DNA of 47,583 nt from JAGMXM01 sp964458325. Lineage in GTDB: Bacteria; Verrucomicrobiota; Verrucomicrobiia; Limisphaerales; UBA1319. The position numbers and the translations under genes are program-made. Position 1 is the first letter of the stretch. Every line of letters starts with the position of its first letter. Under the pieces are notes generated by a model. The model was not told where the DNA came from. It saw nothing but the letters and a program-made list of their open reading frames with translations, and ran no database searches. Shown piece by piece: positions 18,315 to 26,017 of this stretch. The stretch spans positions 1 through 47,583 of the forward strand of contig CAYWIM010000031.1 of assembly GCA_964458325.1 (NCBI GenBank). The letters are read 5' to 3'.

Positions 18315-20156
18315 ATGAAGAATCCCGAGGTCGCCGCCGAAGCCGCGAGGCGGGTGAGGCAGAGTGGTCTGTATAGGTCATGGTCACTTTGTGCCGGGCT
18401 CATGGCGGCGCTGTTCCTGGCTGGGGTCTCGGAGCCGCTTGCGGCCGCGCCGTTCGAAGATGGCGATCTTTTCGCGGACACCTGGGTCGCTACCGACGCC
18501 CTCGGACGGGCCCAGCCGGGCATCGCCGAAGCGGGCCCCGTCCGAGCCGGCAGATGGGTGGGCATCTTCTACTGGACCTGGCACGTCCCGCGCGGCGCCG
18601 GCGGCCCGAACGACAACACCCGCCTCATCGCCGCCGCCCGCGATGGCAGAGTCGCCTGGCCCGATAACGGATGCCCGCATCACTGGGGCGAGCCCGAGCT
18701 CGGCTACTACCTCATGACCGACCCGTTCGTGATCCGGAAACACGCCAGCATGCTGGCCGATGCCGGCATCGACGCCGTGTTCTTCGATACCACGAACCCG
18801 CCCTTCACATGGAAAGACGAATACGAGGCGCTCTGCCGCACCTATGCCGAGATGCGCGCCGAAGGCAATCGGACGCCCGCAATCGTGTTCATCTGCCCGT
18901 TCGGCGATCCCATGCCTGTCCTCGAGCAGGTCTGGAAAGACCTCTATCAGCCGGGGCGATGGACGGACCTGTGGTTCCGCTGGGAGGGGAAACCCCTGAT
19001 TCTCGCCAACCCGGATTACGTCAAGAGCGCCGAAATGCGCGCGTTTTTCACCTATCGCCGTCCGATGCCCGATTACTGGATCGGCCCGAGCGGTCCGGAC
19101 CAGTGGAGCTGGCTCGAAGTCCATCCCCAGCACGTCTTCCGCAACCGCGGGGGCGAGGCTGAGCAGATGAGCGTGGGCGTGGCCCAGAACGCCCTCCCCG
19201 GAGTGCCGGGACCGGCGCCGATGTCGCATCGAAAGGGCGCCATGGGCCGGAGCTGGCACGACGGCGCCATGGACCCGCGGCCGGACGCCGTCAGCCGGGG
19301 GCTCAACTTCGACGAGCAGTGGCGGCGCGCGATCGCCGTCGATCCCCGGTTCATCTTCGTGACTGGATGGAACGAGTGGGTCGCCGGCCGGTTCGACCGG
19401 TGGCACATTTACACCGAGGCCGACGCGTATTTCCCGGGCGGGCTGTTCGTCGACCAGTACACCCAGGAATACAGCCGCGATTGCGAGCCGATGGCCGGCG
19501 GGCACACCGACAATTACTACTACCAGCTCGCCAGCTGGATCCGCCGATTCAAAGGCGTCCGGCCCATCCCCAAGGCCAGCGGCCCCGCCGCCATCGCCAT
19601 CGATGGGCAGTTCGACGATTGGACTCCGGTCCGCCCCGAGTTCCGGGACACCATCGGCGACGTGCAGCATCGCCACCACTGCGGGTATGGCAATCTGGTC
19701 TATGACAACGCGACCGGCCGCAACGATTTCGTCATGGCCAAGGCCGCGTTCGACACCCGCCGCCTCTACTTCTTTGTCCAGACCCGCGCGCCCATCACGC
19801 CGCACACGGATCCGATGTGGATGCTGCTGCTGCTCGACACCGACCAGAACGCAGCCACCGGCTGGCTCGGATGCGACTACATCGTGAACCGCGAGGTGGA
19901 TGGGCGCTCGAGTGCCGCCGTCCATCGCTGGAAGGACGGTGGCTGGCATCGAGCCGGCACGGCGAACTACCAGGTCAACGGCTGCGGCCTCGAGCTGGCT
20001 GTGCCTCGGAGCCTCGTCGGCGAAGCCGAGGGCGATCCCGCGTTCGATTTCCACTGGGCCGACAATATCCAGGGCTTTTCCGGCATCGCCGAGCTGGGCG
20101 TCAACGGCGACAGTGCGCCCAACCGCCGATGGAATTACCGGTTCGAGACGCGGTAA
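18315..20156 (+). CDS. Secreted glycoside-hydrolase-like protein with C-terminal CBM9/DOMON-like domain
   Basis: A 613-residue protein with a late signal sequence (SWSLCAGLMAALFLAGVSEPLAAAP, about 22-46). The central part looks like a TIM barrel acting on glycans: VGIFYWTWHVPRG, LADAGIDAVFFDTTNP, TPAIVFICPFGDP and FVTGWNEWVAGRF near residue 350. From about residue 427, IAIDGQFDDWTPV and MWMLLLLDTDQNAATGW fit a CBM9-like/DOMON carbohydrate-binding domain. The WNEW core is shared with the divergent upstream gene, so the two may act on one substrate. The ATG at 18315 leaves a long n-region; the true start may differ. No catalytic assignment is certain. Confidence 0.74.
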   Translation: MKNPEVAAEAARRVRQSGLYRSWSLCAGLMAALFLAGVSEPLAAAPFEDGDLFADTWVATDALGRAQPGIAEAGPVRAGRWVGIFYWTWHVPRGAGGPNDNTRLIAAARDGRVAWPDNGCPHHWGEPELGYYLMTDPFVIRKHASMLADAGIDAVFFDTTNPPFTWKDEYEALCRTYAEMRAEGNRTPAIVFICPFGDPMPVLEQVWKDLYQPGRWTDLWFRWEGKPLILANPDYVKSAEMRAFFTYRRPMPDYWIGPSGPDQWSWLEVHPQHVFRNRGGEAEQMSVGVAQNALPGVPGPAPMSHRKGAMGRSWHDGAMDPRPDAVSRGLNFDEQWRRAIAVDPRFIFVTGWNEWVAGRFDRWHIYTEADAYFPGGLFVDQYTQEYSRDCEPMAGGHTDNYYYQLASWIRRFKGVRPIPKASGPAAIAIDGQFDDWTPVRPEFRDTIGDVQHRHHCGYGNLVYDNATGRNDFVMAKAAFDTRRLYFFVQTRAPITPHTDPMWMLLLLDTDQNAATGWLGCDYIVNREVDGRSSAAVHRWKDGGWHRAGTANYQVNGCGLELAVPRSLVGEAEGDPAFDFHWADNIQGFSGIAELGVNGDSAPNRRWNYRFETR

Positions 20157-20194
20157 CTGCTCCTCACGGGCACCATTCAAAGATTGGACCGGCG

Positions 20195-20226
20195 AAGCGG
20201 CTGCAACTTCCTGTTTGCAGTCGCTT
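20195..20226 (+). terminator. Stem-loop downstream of glycosidase-like gene
   Basis: Twelve-base arms (20195-20206 and 20215-20226, 11 of 12 paired, core GGCTGCAA / TTGCAGTC) around an 8-base loop begin 39 bases after the stop codon. There is no T-run, so termination would have to be weak or Rho-assisted. It would insulate the defence operon promoter from read-through. Confidence 0.45.
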
Positions 20227-20373
20227 GGCGATTGAGATAGGCGCGGTTGGGCTAGGTTGCGCCTGCCAGCCAACAAACGGCCCAGCTCGCTTGTATGGGA
20301 GCGCTGACATTCATTTAGGCAGAAAGCATAAGAAATGCTATGTATCTGTGCATAAACATTTTAACACCACACT

Positions 20374-20391
20374 AATTATCACATGATAATT
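20374..20391. promoter_or_regulatory. 18-bp palindrome, candidate operator for the defence operon
   Basis: The sequence AATTATCA-CA-TGATAATT has perfect 8-base arms with a 2-base centre. It ends two bases before the -35 box of the putative operon promoter. Its size and symmetry suit a dimeric helix-turn-helix repressor, and the first gene of the operon itself begins with an XRE-type helix-turn-helix domain. Confidence 0.62.
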
Positions 20392-20393
20392 GC

Positions 20394-20421
20394 TTGCCAC
20401 AATTCACGCGATATGTATATT
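20394..20421 (+). promoter_or_regulatory. Putative sigma70-type promoter of the defence operon
   Basis: TTGCCA (20394-20399, five of six matches to the -35 consensus) and TATATT (20416-20421, five of six to the -10) are separated by 16 bases. It is the best promoter-like pair I found in the window and lies about 50 bases before the helicase start codon. The adjacent palindrome suggests repression at this site. Confidence 0.62.
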
Positions 20422-20431
20422 TGAAGTGTGA

Positions 20432-20450
20432 GTTTCGTGAAACAGCTGTT
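20432..20450 (+). promoter_or_regulatory. Two short palindromes in the operon leader
   Basis: GTTTC-GT-GAAAC (20432-20443) and the perfect 10-base palindrome AACAGCTGTT (20441-20450) overlap, lying just after the expected transcription start and before the Shine-Dalgarno-like GGTGAG (20457-20462). They could be secondary operator sites or an mRNA hairpin limiting translation of the helicase. Confidence 0.4.
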
Positions 20451-20471
20451 CGCATCGGTGAGAAGATTCTG

Positions 20472-23400
20472 ATGCAGAGAAAGGACCTTAGCACCCGGCG
20501 AGTGCCTCCCGATTTCGCGAAACGGATTCTTGAGGTCCGTGGCAAGCTCGGCTTGACCCAGATGGGTTTTGCCGAACGCCTTGGTGTCTCCCACATTTCG
20601 GTGTGTCGGTGGGAAAAAGCCAAGGCCAGACCGGGGTATTCGATTTGGAGGCAGATTGCAGAACTCGAAACGGAAGCTTTTGGGAGTTCCGGCTCAACCA
20701 GCCAAGAGCTGCTGCCGGGATTCCGCCAGGACGCGATCGTCGCCGGAGCTCTGAATTTCGAGTGTCTGCCGGACGTGGTGGCCTCGGTGGTCGAGGCGGA
20801 GCGGTTGGGGTTTGGGCACCTGGCCAATCCAGGATTCGCCGCCGAGCTGTCGCTGATTGATCCACTGCCCCACCAGCGGATTGCCGTCTATGACGTGATG
20901 CTGAAGCAACCCCGGCTGCGCTTCCTCCTGGCAGACGATGCCGGTGCGGGCAAAACGATCATGGCAGGCCTCTACATCCGGGAGATGCTTTCACGGCGGC
21001 TCATCCGCCGGGTGCTGGTGGTGTCGCCCGCCGGGCTGGTCGGGAACTGGCTGCGGGAAATGCGGCGGCTGTTCAATCTGCCGTTCCGGGTGGTGATGGG
21101 GGCGGATGTGCGGGCCGGGAATCCATTCGTCGGGGAAGATGGCGACCTGGTCATTGTCAGCGTGGACACAATGACCGGCGAGAAGATGCTTTCACGCCTG
21201 GGTGCGCCGGAAGCCACGCCATATGACCTGGTGATTTTCGATGAAGCGCACAAGCTGGCGGCAAGGCGGAATCCGGACGGCAGCATCAGCAAGACGGAAC
21301 GCTACCGGGTGGCTGAGGCGCTGTGCGGCACGGGCAGCGACGATGCCATTGTTCTGCCGTGGCAGGCACAGCATGTGTTGCTGTTGACGGCGACGCCGCA
21401 CATGGGGGTGGATTATCCCTATTTCGCGCTGTGGCGGCTGCTGGAACCGAACGTCCTGGCAACGCCAGAGGCATTCGAGTGCTACCCTGACGACGCGAAG
21501 CGGGGTCACTTCATCCGGCGGACCAAGGAGGAGATGGTCACGATTGAGGGGCTACCCCTCTACCCAGTGCGCGAGTCGCACACCTGGAACTTCGACCTGA
21601 GCCAAGCGGAAGACGAGGTCTATAAGGCGACGACGCACTACATGCGGGCCATCTACAACAAGGCCCGGATTCTGAACCGGTCGGCGGCACGGCTGGCGAT
21701 GAGCGTGTTCCAGCGGCGGCTGGCGAGTTCGTCGTATGCGCTGATGCGGTCTTTTGAGCGCCGGGTGCAGAAGCTTGACGAACTGATCCGGCAGATCGAA
21801 TCGGGCGAGCTGTCCGCGGAGGACCTGGCCAACCAACAGCGCCGGCTGGAATCGAGCCGCGGGTTCCGGGATGTATTTGAATTGGAGACGGCGGACGAAG
21901 AAGAAGCGGAGAACGGTGTCGAGGAAAACGAACGCGGGGAAGACAGCCTGCTGGCCGGAGTGGTCGCCACGTCGCTGGCGGAACTGGAGTCAGAACGGGC
22001 AGAAGTGGAGAACTTGCGGCGGGCGGCGAGCGAGCTTTACGAGTCGGGCGAGGAATCGAAGTTCAACCGGATGCTGGAAGCGTTCCGCGACCCGCAGTTC
22101 GCAGACGAGAAATTCCTGATCTTCAGCGAGCACCGGGACACGGTGGAATACATTGTGACCCGGCTGAAGGGGTTGGGCTACCAGGACCAGGTGGCGAGCA
22201 TTCACGGCGGGATGGACTACCGGGAGCGGGAACAACAGGTGGATTTCTTCCGGCGCGAGACGCGGCAAGGCGGGGCGCGCTACATGGTCTGTACGGATGC
22301 GGCCGGGGAAGGCCTGAACATGCAGTTCTGCCGGCTGATGATCAATTACGACATCCCGTGGAACCCGGCGCGAATCGAGCAGCGGTTCGGGCGCATCCAT
22401 CGCTATGGGCAGAAAGCGAACCTGGTGCTGCTGTTCAACCTGGTGGCGGGCAAAACCCGGGAGGGGAAGGTGCTGAAGCGGGTCCTCGAAAAGCTGGAGA
22501 CGATTCGGAAGGCGCTGACGTCGGACAAGGTGTTCGACGTGATCGGGGCCCAGTTCGAGGGAATGTCCCTGCGGGATTTGATGATTCGGGCGGTGGTGGA
22601 CGACAACGCCGACGAACTGGCGGAGCAGATTGACCGGGGCCTGACGAAGGAAAAGGCGCGGGAAACCATCCGCACGGTGGAGCGGCGGTATCCGCGCACA
22701 GGGGACGTGGTTACGCACCTGGTCGAGCAACGGCTACAACTCGAGAAAGAAGACCTGCGGCGGCTCCTGCCGGGCTACGTGCGCCGGTTCCTGGAGAAGG
22801 CGTGCCCGCTGATGGGCCTCCGGCTCGAGGGCGACCTAGACACCCCCTTTAAGATTGCCGGCCAGCAACGGGGCGCGACGGATTGGCTACTGCCGCTGCT
22901 GGAAACGTATCCCGAAGAGGCGCGGGGAATGTTCACGGTGCTGAAGCCGAAGGAGGACGGGGCGGCGGTGTTCCTGCATCCGGGCGAACGAGTTTTTGAC
23001 CGGCTCTGCTCGCTGATCGAGTCGCGATTTCAGCAAGTGGCGCTGGCGGGGAGCGTGTTCAATGATCCGTGGACGGATGCACCGTATTTCGTGCATGTGG
23101 CACGGGTGCAGGTGGTGCGGGCGTCTCATGGTGGCTTGGGCGTCTCGCCCGTGGGAAGAGCTGGGGGACACAGGCAAGATGCCCGTGCCACGCAGCCGCT
23201 GGACTGTCGGTTGGTGGCGGTGAAGCAACCGCTGACCGGGGTATGCGTCGAGATGGCCCTGGAGCAACTGCTGTTGTTGCGCGGCGTTGAGTCCGGGCCG
23301 GGGGCGTTCGACTTTGCCCGCCAGCAAGGGCCGATGGCGGTGGACCGGGCCACGAAGTGGCTGGTGGGAGAACTACTGCGGCCGCTGGTCGAGGGGCGTC

Positions 23401-24098
23401 AGAAGGAACTGAAGGCAACCCTGCCGCAACGGCTGGAATTTCTGCAACGGGGTTTTGCCTATCACGAGGCGGAGCTGGCGATTGAGCGGACGCGGCGGTC
23501 GGAAAAGGCCCGGGAAGGCGACCCGCGGGCGAAGCATCTGCTGGAACGGGTGAAGGAGCGCCAGCGCAACCTGGCGGCCCAGCGAGAGCGGGCCTGCGCG
23601 GAACTGATGATGGAGGCTGACCTAGTCCGGGCGGAAGACCCGGAGTTCATCGCCCATGCCCTGGTGATACCATCCACAGACCCGGAAGAACGGAAGCAGC
23701 ACGACCGGGAAGTGGAAAAAATCGCCATGCTTAAGGCGATTGGATTCGAGGAAGAACATGGCCGGCTGGTGGTGGACGTGTCCACGCCGGAGAAGGCAGT
23801 GATGCAAGGGCTGGAAGCGTGGCCGGGATTTGACCTGCTCTCGCGGAATGGGAAGGGCGGGCCGAATGCCATCGAGATCAAGGGCCGGGCTGGTGTTGGC
23901 GAGATTGAAGTCTCTGACAACGAGTGGGCGAAGGCATGCAACCTGCGGGATCGGTATTGGCTTTACGTGGTGTTCAACTGCGCCGGGGCACACCCGGAGT
24001 TGCATCGCATCAGGGACCCGTTTGGGAAACTGATTGCTCGGGCCAAGGGCGGCATCGTGTTGGACGCGGCGAGCATATTGCAGACAGCAGAGAGATGA
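20472..24098 (+). CDS. XRE-HTH-fused SNF2-type helicase with DUF3883-like nuclease domain
   Basis: A 1208-residue helicase, the first gene of the defence operon. Residues 16-66 are an XRE-like helix-turn-helix (LTQMGFAERLGVSHISVCRWE), unexpected on such a helicase. Superfamily-2/SNF2 motifs follow: DAGAGKT (156-162), DEAH (257-260), LLTATPHMG, ATDAAGEGLN-like VCTDAAGEGLN and IEQRFGRIHRYGQ. A long charged coiled-coil region (about 440-540) lies between the helicase lobes. The C-terminus (about 1085-1200) resembles DUF3883: WPGFDLLSR, then AIEIKGR, a possible PD-(D/E)XK site. A dispersed repeat is read in frame at residues 888-906. The ATG at 20472 follows GGTGAG; a TTG at 20394 lies inside the promoter. 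Confidence 0.88.
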   Translation: MQRKDLSTRRVPPDFAKRILEVRGKLGLTQMGFAERLGVSHISVCRWEKAKARPGYSIWRQIAELETEAFGSSGSTSQELLPGFRQDAIVAGALNFECLPDVVASVVEAERLGFGHLANPGFAAELSLIDPLPHQRIAVYDVMLKQPRLRFLLADDAGAGKTIMAGLYIREMLSRRLIRRVLVVSPAGLVGNWLREMRRLFNLPFRVVMGADVRAGNPFVGEDGDLVIVSVDTMTGEKMLSRLGAPEATPYDLVIFDEAHKLAARRNPDGSISKTERYRVAEALCGTGSDDAIVLPWQAQHVLLLTATPHMGVDYPYFALWRLLEPNVLATPEAFECYPDDAKRGHFIRRTKEEMVTIEGLPLYPVRESHTWNFDLSQAEDEVYKATTHYMRAIYNKARILNRSAARLAMSVFQRRLASSSYALMRSFERRVQKLDELIRQIESGELSAEDLANQQRRLESSRGFRDVFELETADEEEAENGVEENERGEDSLLAGVVATSLAELESERAEVENLRRAASELYESGEESKFNRMLEAFRDPQFADEKFLIFSEHRDTVEYIVTRLKGLGYQDQVASIHGGMDYREREQQVDFFRRETRQGGARYMVCTDAAGEGLNMQFCRLMINYDIPWNPARIEQRFGRIHRYGQKANLVLLFNLVAGKTREGKVLKRVLEKLETIRKALTSDKVFDVIGAQFEGMSLRDLMIRAVVDDNADELAEQIDRGLTKEKARETIRTVERRYPRTGDVVTHLVEQRLQLEKEDLRRLLPGYVRRFLEKACPLMGLRLEGDLDTPFKIAGQQRGATDWLLPLLETYPEEARGMFTVLKPKEDGAAVFLHPGERVFDRLCSLIESRFQQVALAGSVFNDPWTDAPYFVHVARVQVVRASHGGLGVSPVGRAGGHRQDARATQPLDCRLVAVKQPLTGVCVEMALEQLLLLRGVESGPGAFDFARQQGPMAVDRATKWLVGELLRPLVEGRQKELKATLPQRLEFLQRGFAYHEAELAIERTRRSEKAREGDPRAKHLLERVKERQRNLAAQRERACAELMMEADLVRAEDPEFIAHALVIPSTDPEERKQHDREVEKIAMLKAIGFEEEHGRLVVDVSTPEKAVMQGLEAWPGFDLLSRNGKGGPNAIEIKGRAGVGEIEVSDNEWAKACNLRDRYWLYVVFNCAGAHPELHRIRDPFGKLIARAKGGIVLDAASILQTAER
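23133..23189. repeat. REP-like inverted repeat inserted in the helicase gene
   Basis: Two 21-base arms (23133-23153 and 23169-23189) form an imperfect inverted repeat: GGC..GGGC.TCT.GCC.GTG against its complement, around a 15-base centre. Translated on the minus strand it gives GTGILPVSP...GRDAQAT, the reading typical of a dispersed repeat I associate with Verrucomicrobia. Within the gene it reads as SHGGLGVSPVGRAGGHRQDA, keeps the frame open and probably adds a loop to the protein. Confidence 0.7.
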
Positions 24099-25339
24099 GC
24101 CCGCGAAACACGCGAATCGACGCGAACAGAAACATGAAAACGAAGACCATGGAAACCAGAGAAGGCACCGTTGACAGCGTGAGCAGGACGGTTGCGGCGA
24201 TGTTGCCGGAAATCCGCACACTGATCGAGGAGGCGCGGCACCGGGCCGTGACGGCGGCGAACCTTTCGATGGTGGCCCTTTATTGGAACATCGGCCGGGT
24301 CATCTGCACGGAAATCCAAAGCCAACCTGGCCGGGCCGACTACGGAGAGGCGCTGTTAAACCGCCTCGGCGAGCAGCTAAACGCCGAATATGGGCGCGGT
24401 TTCTCCCGGGCCAACCTGCAGGACATGCGCCGATTCTACGATGGTTTCGAGATTTGCCAGCCAGTGGCTAGCAAATCGGCGGTGTCGGCAATTCGCCAGC
24501 CAACGGCTAGCAAATCAGTTGTAGGAAGAACGCGCCTTCCGGGAGCGGCGGAATGCGGCGAGCGGCTCCAGGTGGATTTCGGCAAGCATTATCACCTGGG
24601 CTGGACGCATTATCGGATTCTGTTGGGGATCGGGGACGCCCGGCAGCGCCAGTTCTATTTTGAGCGGGCCTGCGGCGAGCGATGGTCGAAGCGTGAACTG
24701 CTGCGCCAGATGAGCGGCGCGCTTTTTGAACGGGTGGCATTGTCGAGTGACACCCGGGCGCTCGTCAAATTGGAGAAAAAGAAGGGGCCGACCGAGATCG
24801 CCAACTACCGTGAGGCATTCAAGGACCCGTACCTGCTGGATTTCCTGGGACTGACCGGGGCCTATTCCGAGAAGGACCTGGAGGCGGCCATCCTCAGCAA
24901 CCTTCAGCAATTCCTGACGGAGTTGGGGGCCGATTTCTGTTTCATTCGACGGCAATACCCGATGCGGATTGACGACGAAGACTACTTTCTGGACCTGCTG
25001 TTCTACCACCGGGGGCTGCGGTGCCTGGTGGCGGTGGATTTGAAGATTGGGCCGTTCGTGGCGGCCGACAAAGGACAGATGGACTTATATCTGGCCTGGC
25101 TGAAGGAGAATGAGTGGCGGCGGGGTGAGAATGAGCCGCTGGGGCTGATTCTCTGCACGTCCAAGCGGCGGCAGCATGTGGAACTGTTGCTGGCGCACGG
25201 GCCGCACAAGATGCAGGTGTCGGAATACCTGACCAAGCTGCCGGACAAGAAGGTCCTAGAGGACCGGCTGAAACTGTATGGGCGGCTGCTGGGCGAAGAG
25301 ATCACGCCCGTGGATGACGCGAAGACGAGGAGGGGCTGA
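24095..25339 (+). CDS. DUF1016 family PD-(D/E)XK nuclease (YhcG-like)
   Basis: A 414-residue protein of the DUF1016/YhcG group. The N-terminal half (about 30-110) has AANLSMVALYWNIGRVI and YGEALLNRLGEQLNAEYGRGFSRANLQDMRRFY, the DUF1016 N domain. The C-terminal half (about 230-400) is the nuclease: YPMRIDDEDYFLDLLFYHRGLRCLVAVDLKIG gives the D...D-L-K catalytic pattern, then GQMDLYLAWL. Such proteins are predicted DNA nucleases, common near restriction systems. The ATG at 24095 overlaps the helicase stop (ATGA). The first 13 residues are read from CGCGAA-type repeats, so a start at 24134 is possible. The linker between domains has a repeated segment. Confidence 0.88.
   Translation: MSPRNTRIDANRNMKTKTMETREGTVDSVSRTVAAMLPEIRTLIEEARHRAVTAANLSMVALYWNIGRVICTEIQSQPGRADYGEALLNRLGEQLNAEYGRGFSRANLQDMRRFYDGFEICQPVASKSAVSAIRQPTASKSVVGRTRLPGAAECGERLQVDFGKHYHLGWTHYRILLGIGDARQRQFYFERACGERWSKRELLRQMSGALFERVALSSDTRALVKLEKKKGPTEIANYREAFKDPYLLDFLGLTGAYSEKDLEAAILSNLQQFLTELGADFCFIRRQYPMRIDDEDYFLDLLFYHRGLRCLVAVDLKIGPFVAADKGQMDLYLAWLKENEWRRGENEPLGLILCTSKRRQHVELLLAHGPHKMQVSEYLTKLPDKKVLEDRLKLYGRLLGEEITPVDDAKTRRG
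24451..24516. repeat. Tandem palindromic repeat in the DUF1016 linker
   Basis: Two 22-base copies (24456-24477 and 24495-24516, two differences) are spaced by 39 bases, exactly 13 codons, giving the protein repeat QPVASKS / QPTASKS. The first copy with its preceding bases forms a near-perfect palindrome: GATTTGC (24451-24457) pairs with GCAAATC (24471-24477) and the inner GCC with GGC. The frame is kept. Confidence 0.72.
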
Positions 25340-25341
25340 CC

Positions 25342-26013
25342 ATGAAGAAATTCGACTTTTACGAGTTCACAGGGATTCTGACACCGGGGGTGATACTGCT
25401 CTACGCGGTGAGCCTGACGGTGCCGGCGGTCACGCCGTTCATGGCGTCGGCACAACTGAGCGTGGGTGACCTGGGACTTTTCATCATGCTGGCCTACGTG
25501 GCGGGGCACCTCGTGCAAAGCCTGGGCAACCTGGTCGAATGGATTTTTTGGAAGCCATTCGGCGGGATGCCAAGCAACTGGGTGATTGCGGGGCGGACAC
25601 CGGGGTGCCTGAATGCGCAGCAGGTCGAGGCGCTGCCGGGCAAGGTGACAGAAATCCTGAAGTGGAACCTGGGCAAGGCGCTGGCGGACATGACAGAGAA
25701 GGAGTGGAAGCCGGTGGTGGGCTCCATCTATGCCACCGTGCAGGCGGCGGGCCGGTCCGGGCGGGTGGACGTGTTCAACGGCAACTATGGGATGCTGCGG
25801 GGTGTTGCCAGCGGACTGCTGGTGGCGGCGGTGCTGTGTATCGTGCGGCAAGGTGGCGCCCAGTGGTGGGCGGCTGGCGCGGTGGCCGCGCTGGCGGCCC
25901 TCGCGCTGGTGCGGATGTTCCGGTTCGGGCGGCACTACGCCCGGGAGTTGTTCATCCAGTTCCTGCTATTGCGGCCAGACAACCTGGCGACACCGAAAAA
26001 GGAGAAGGAGTAA
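25342..26013 (+). CDS. Four-helix membrane protein of the defence operon
   Basis: A 223-residue membrane protein of no recognised family. Hydrophobic helices lie near residues 9-33, 42-66, 150-168 and 172-190. Helices 1-2 and 3-4 form two hairpins separated by a soluble segment of about 80 residues rich in charged and aromatic residues (KWNLGKALADMTEKEWKPVVG). The C-terminus is basic (PKKEKE). It starts two bases after the DUF1016 stop codon, preceded by GAGGAGGGG, and its end is nearly fused to the MBL-fold gene (4-base gap). The pairing suggests the two products work together, perhaps placing the MBL-fold enzyme at the membrane; this is inference. Confidence 0.75.
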   Translation: MKKFDFYEFTGILTPGVILLYAVSLTVPAVTPFMASAQLSVGDLGLFIMLAYVAGHLVQSLGNLVEWIFWKPFGGMPSNWVIAGRTPGCLNAQQVEALPGKVTEILKWNLGKALADMTEKEWKPVVGSIYATVQAAGRSGRVDVFNGNYGMLRGVASGLLVAAVLCIVRQGGAQWWAAGAVAALAALALVRMFRFGRHYARELFIQFLLLRPDNLATPKKEKE

Positions 26014-26017
26014 AGCC

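Larger units (their letters stand above)
20157..20471. other. Intergenic region forming the left edge of the defence operon
   Basis: This 315-base gap changes from GC-rich (20157-20310) to strongly A/T-rich (about 20315-20430). The first part holds a stem-loop after the glycosidase-like gene. The second part holds the palindrome, promoter and leader palindromes of the defence operon. No gene, tRNA or integrase remnant is seen. The sharp shift in base composition is consistent with an insertion boundary somewhere near 20300. Confidence 0.6.

Noticed and set aside
24451..24516. CRISPR-like repeat-spacer array
   Set aside because: Only two imperfect copies, located inside a coding frame and in phase with codons.
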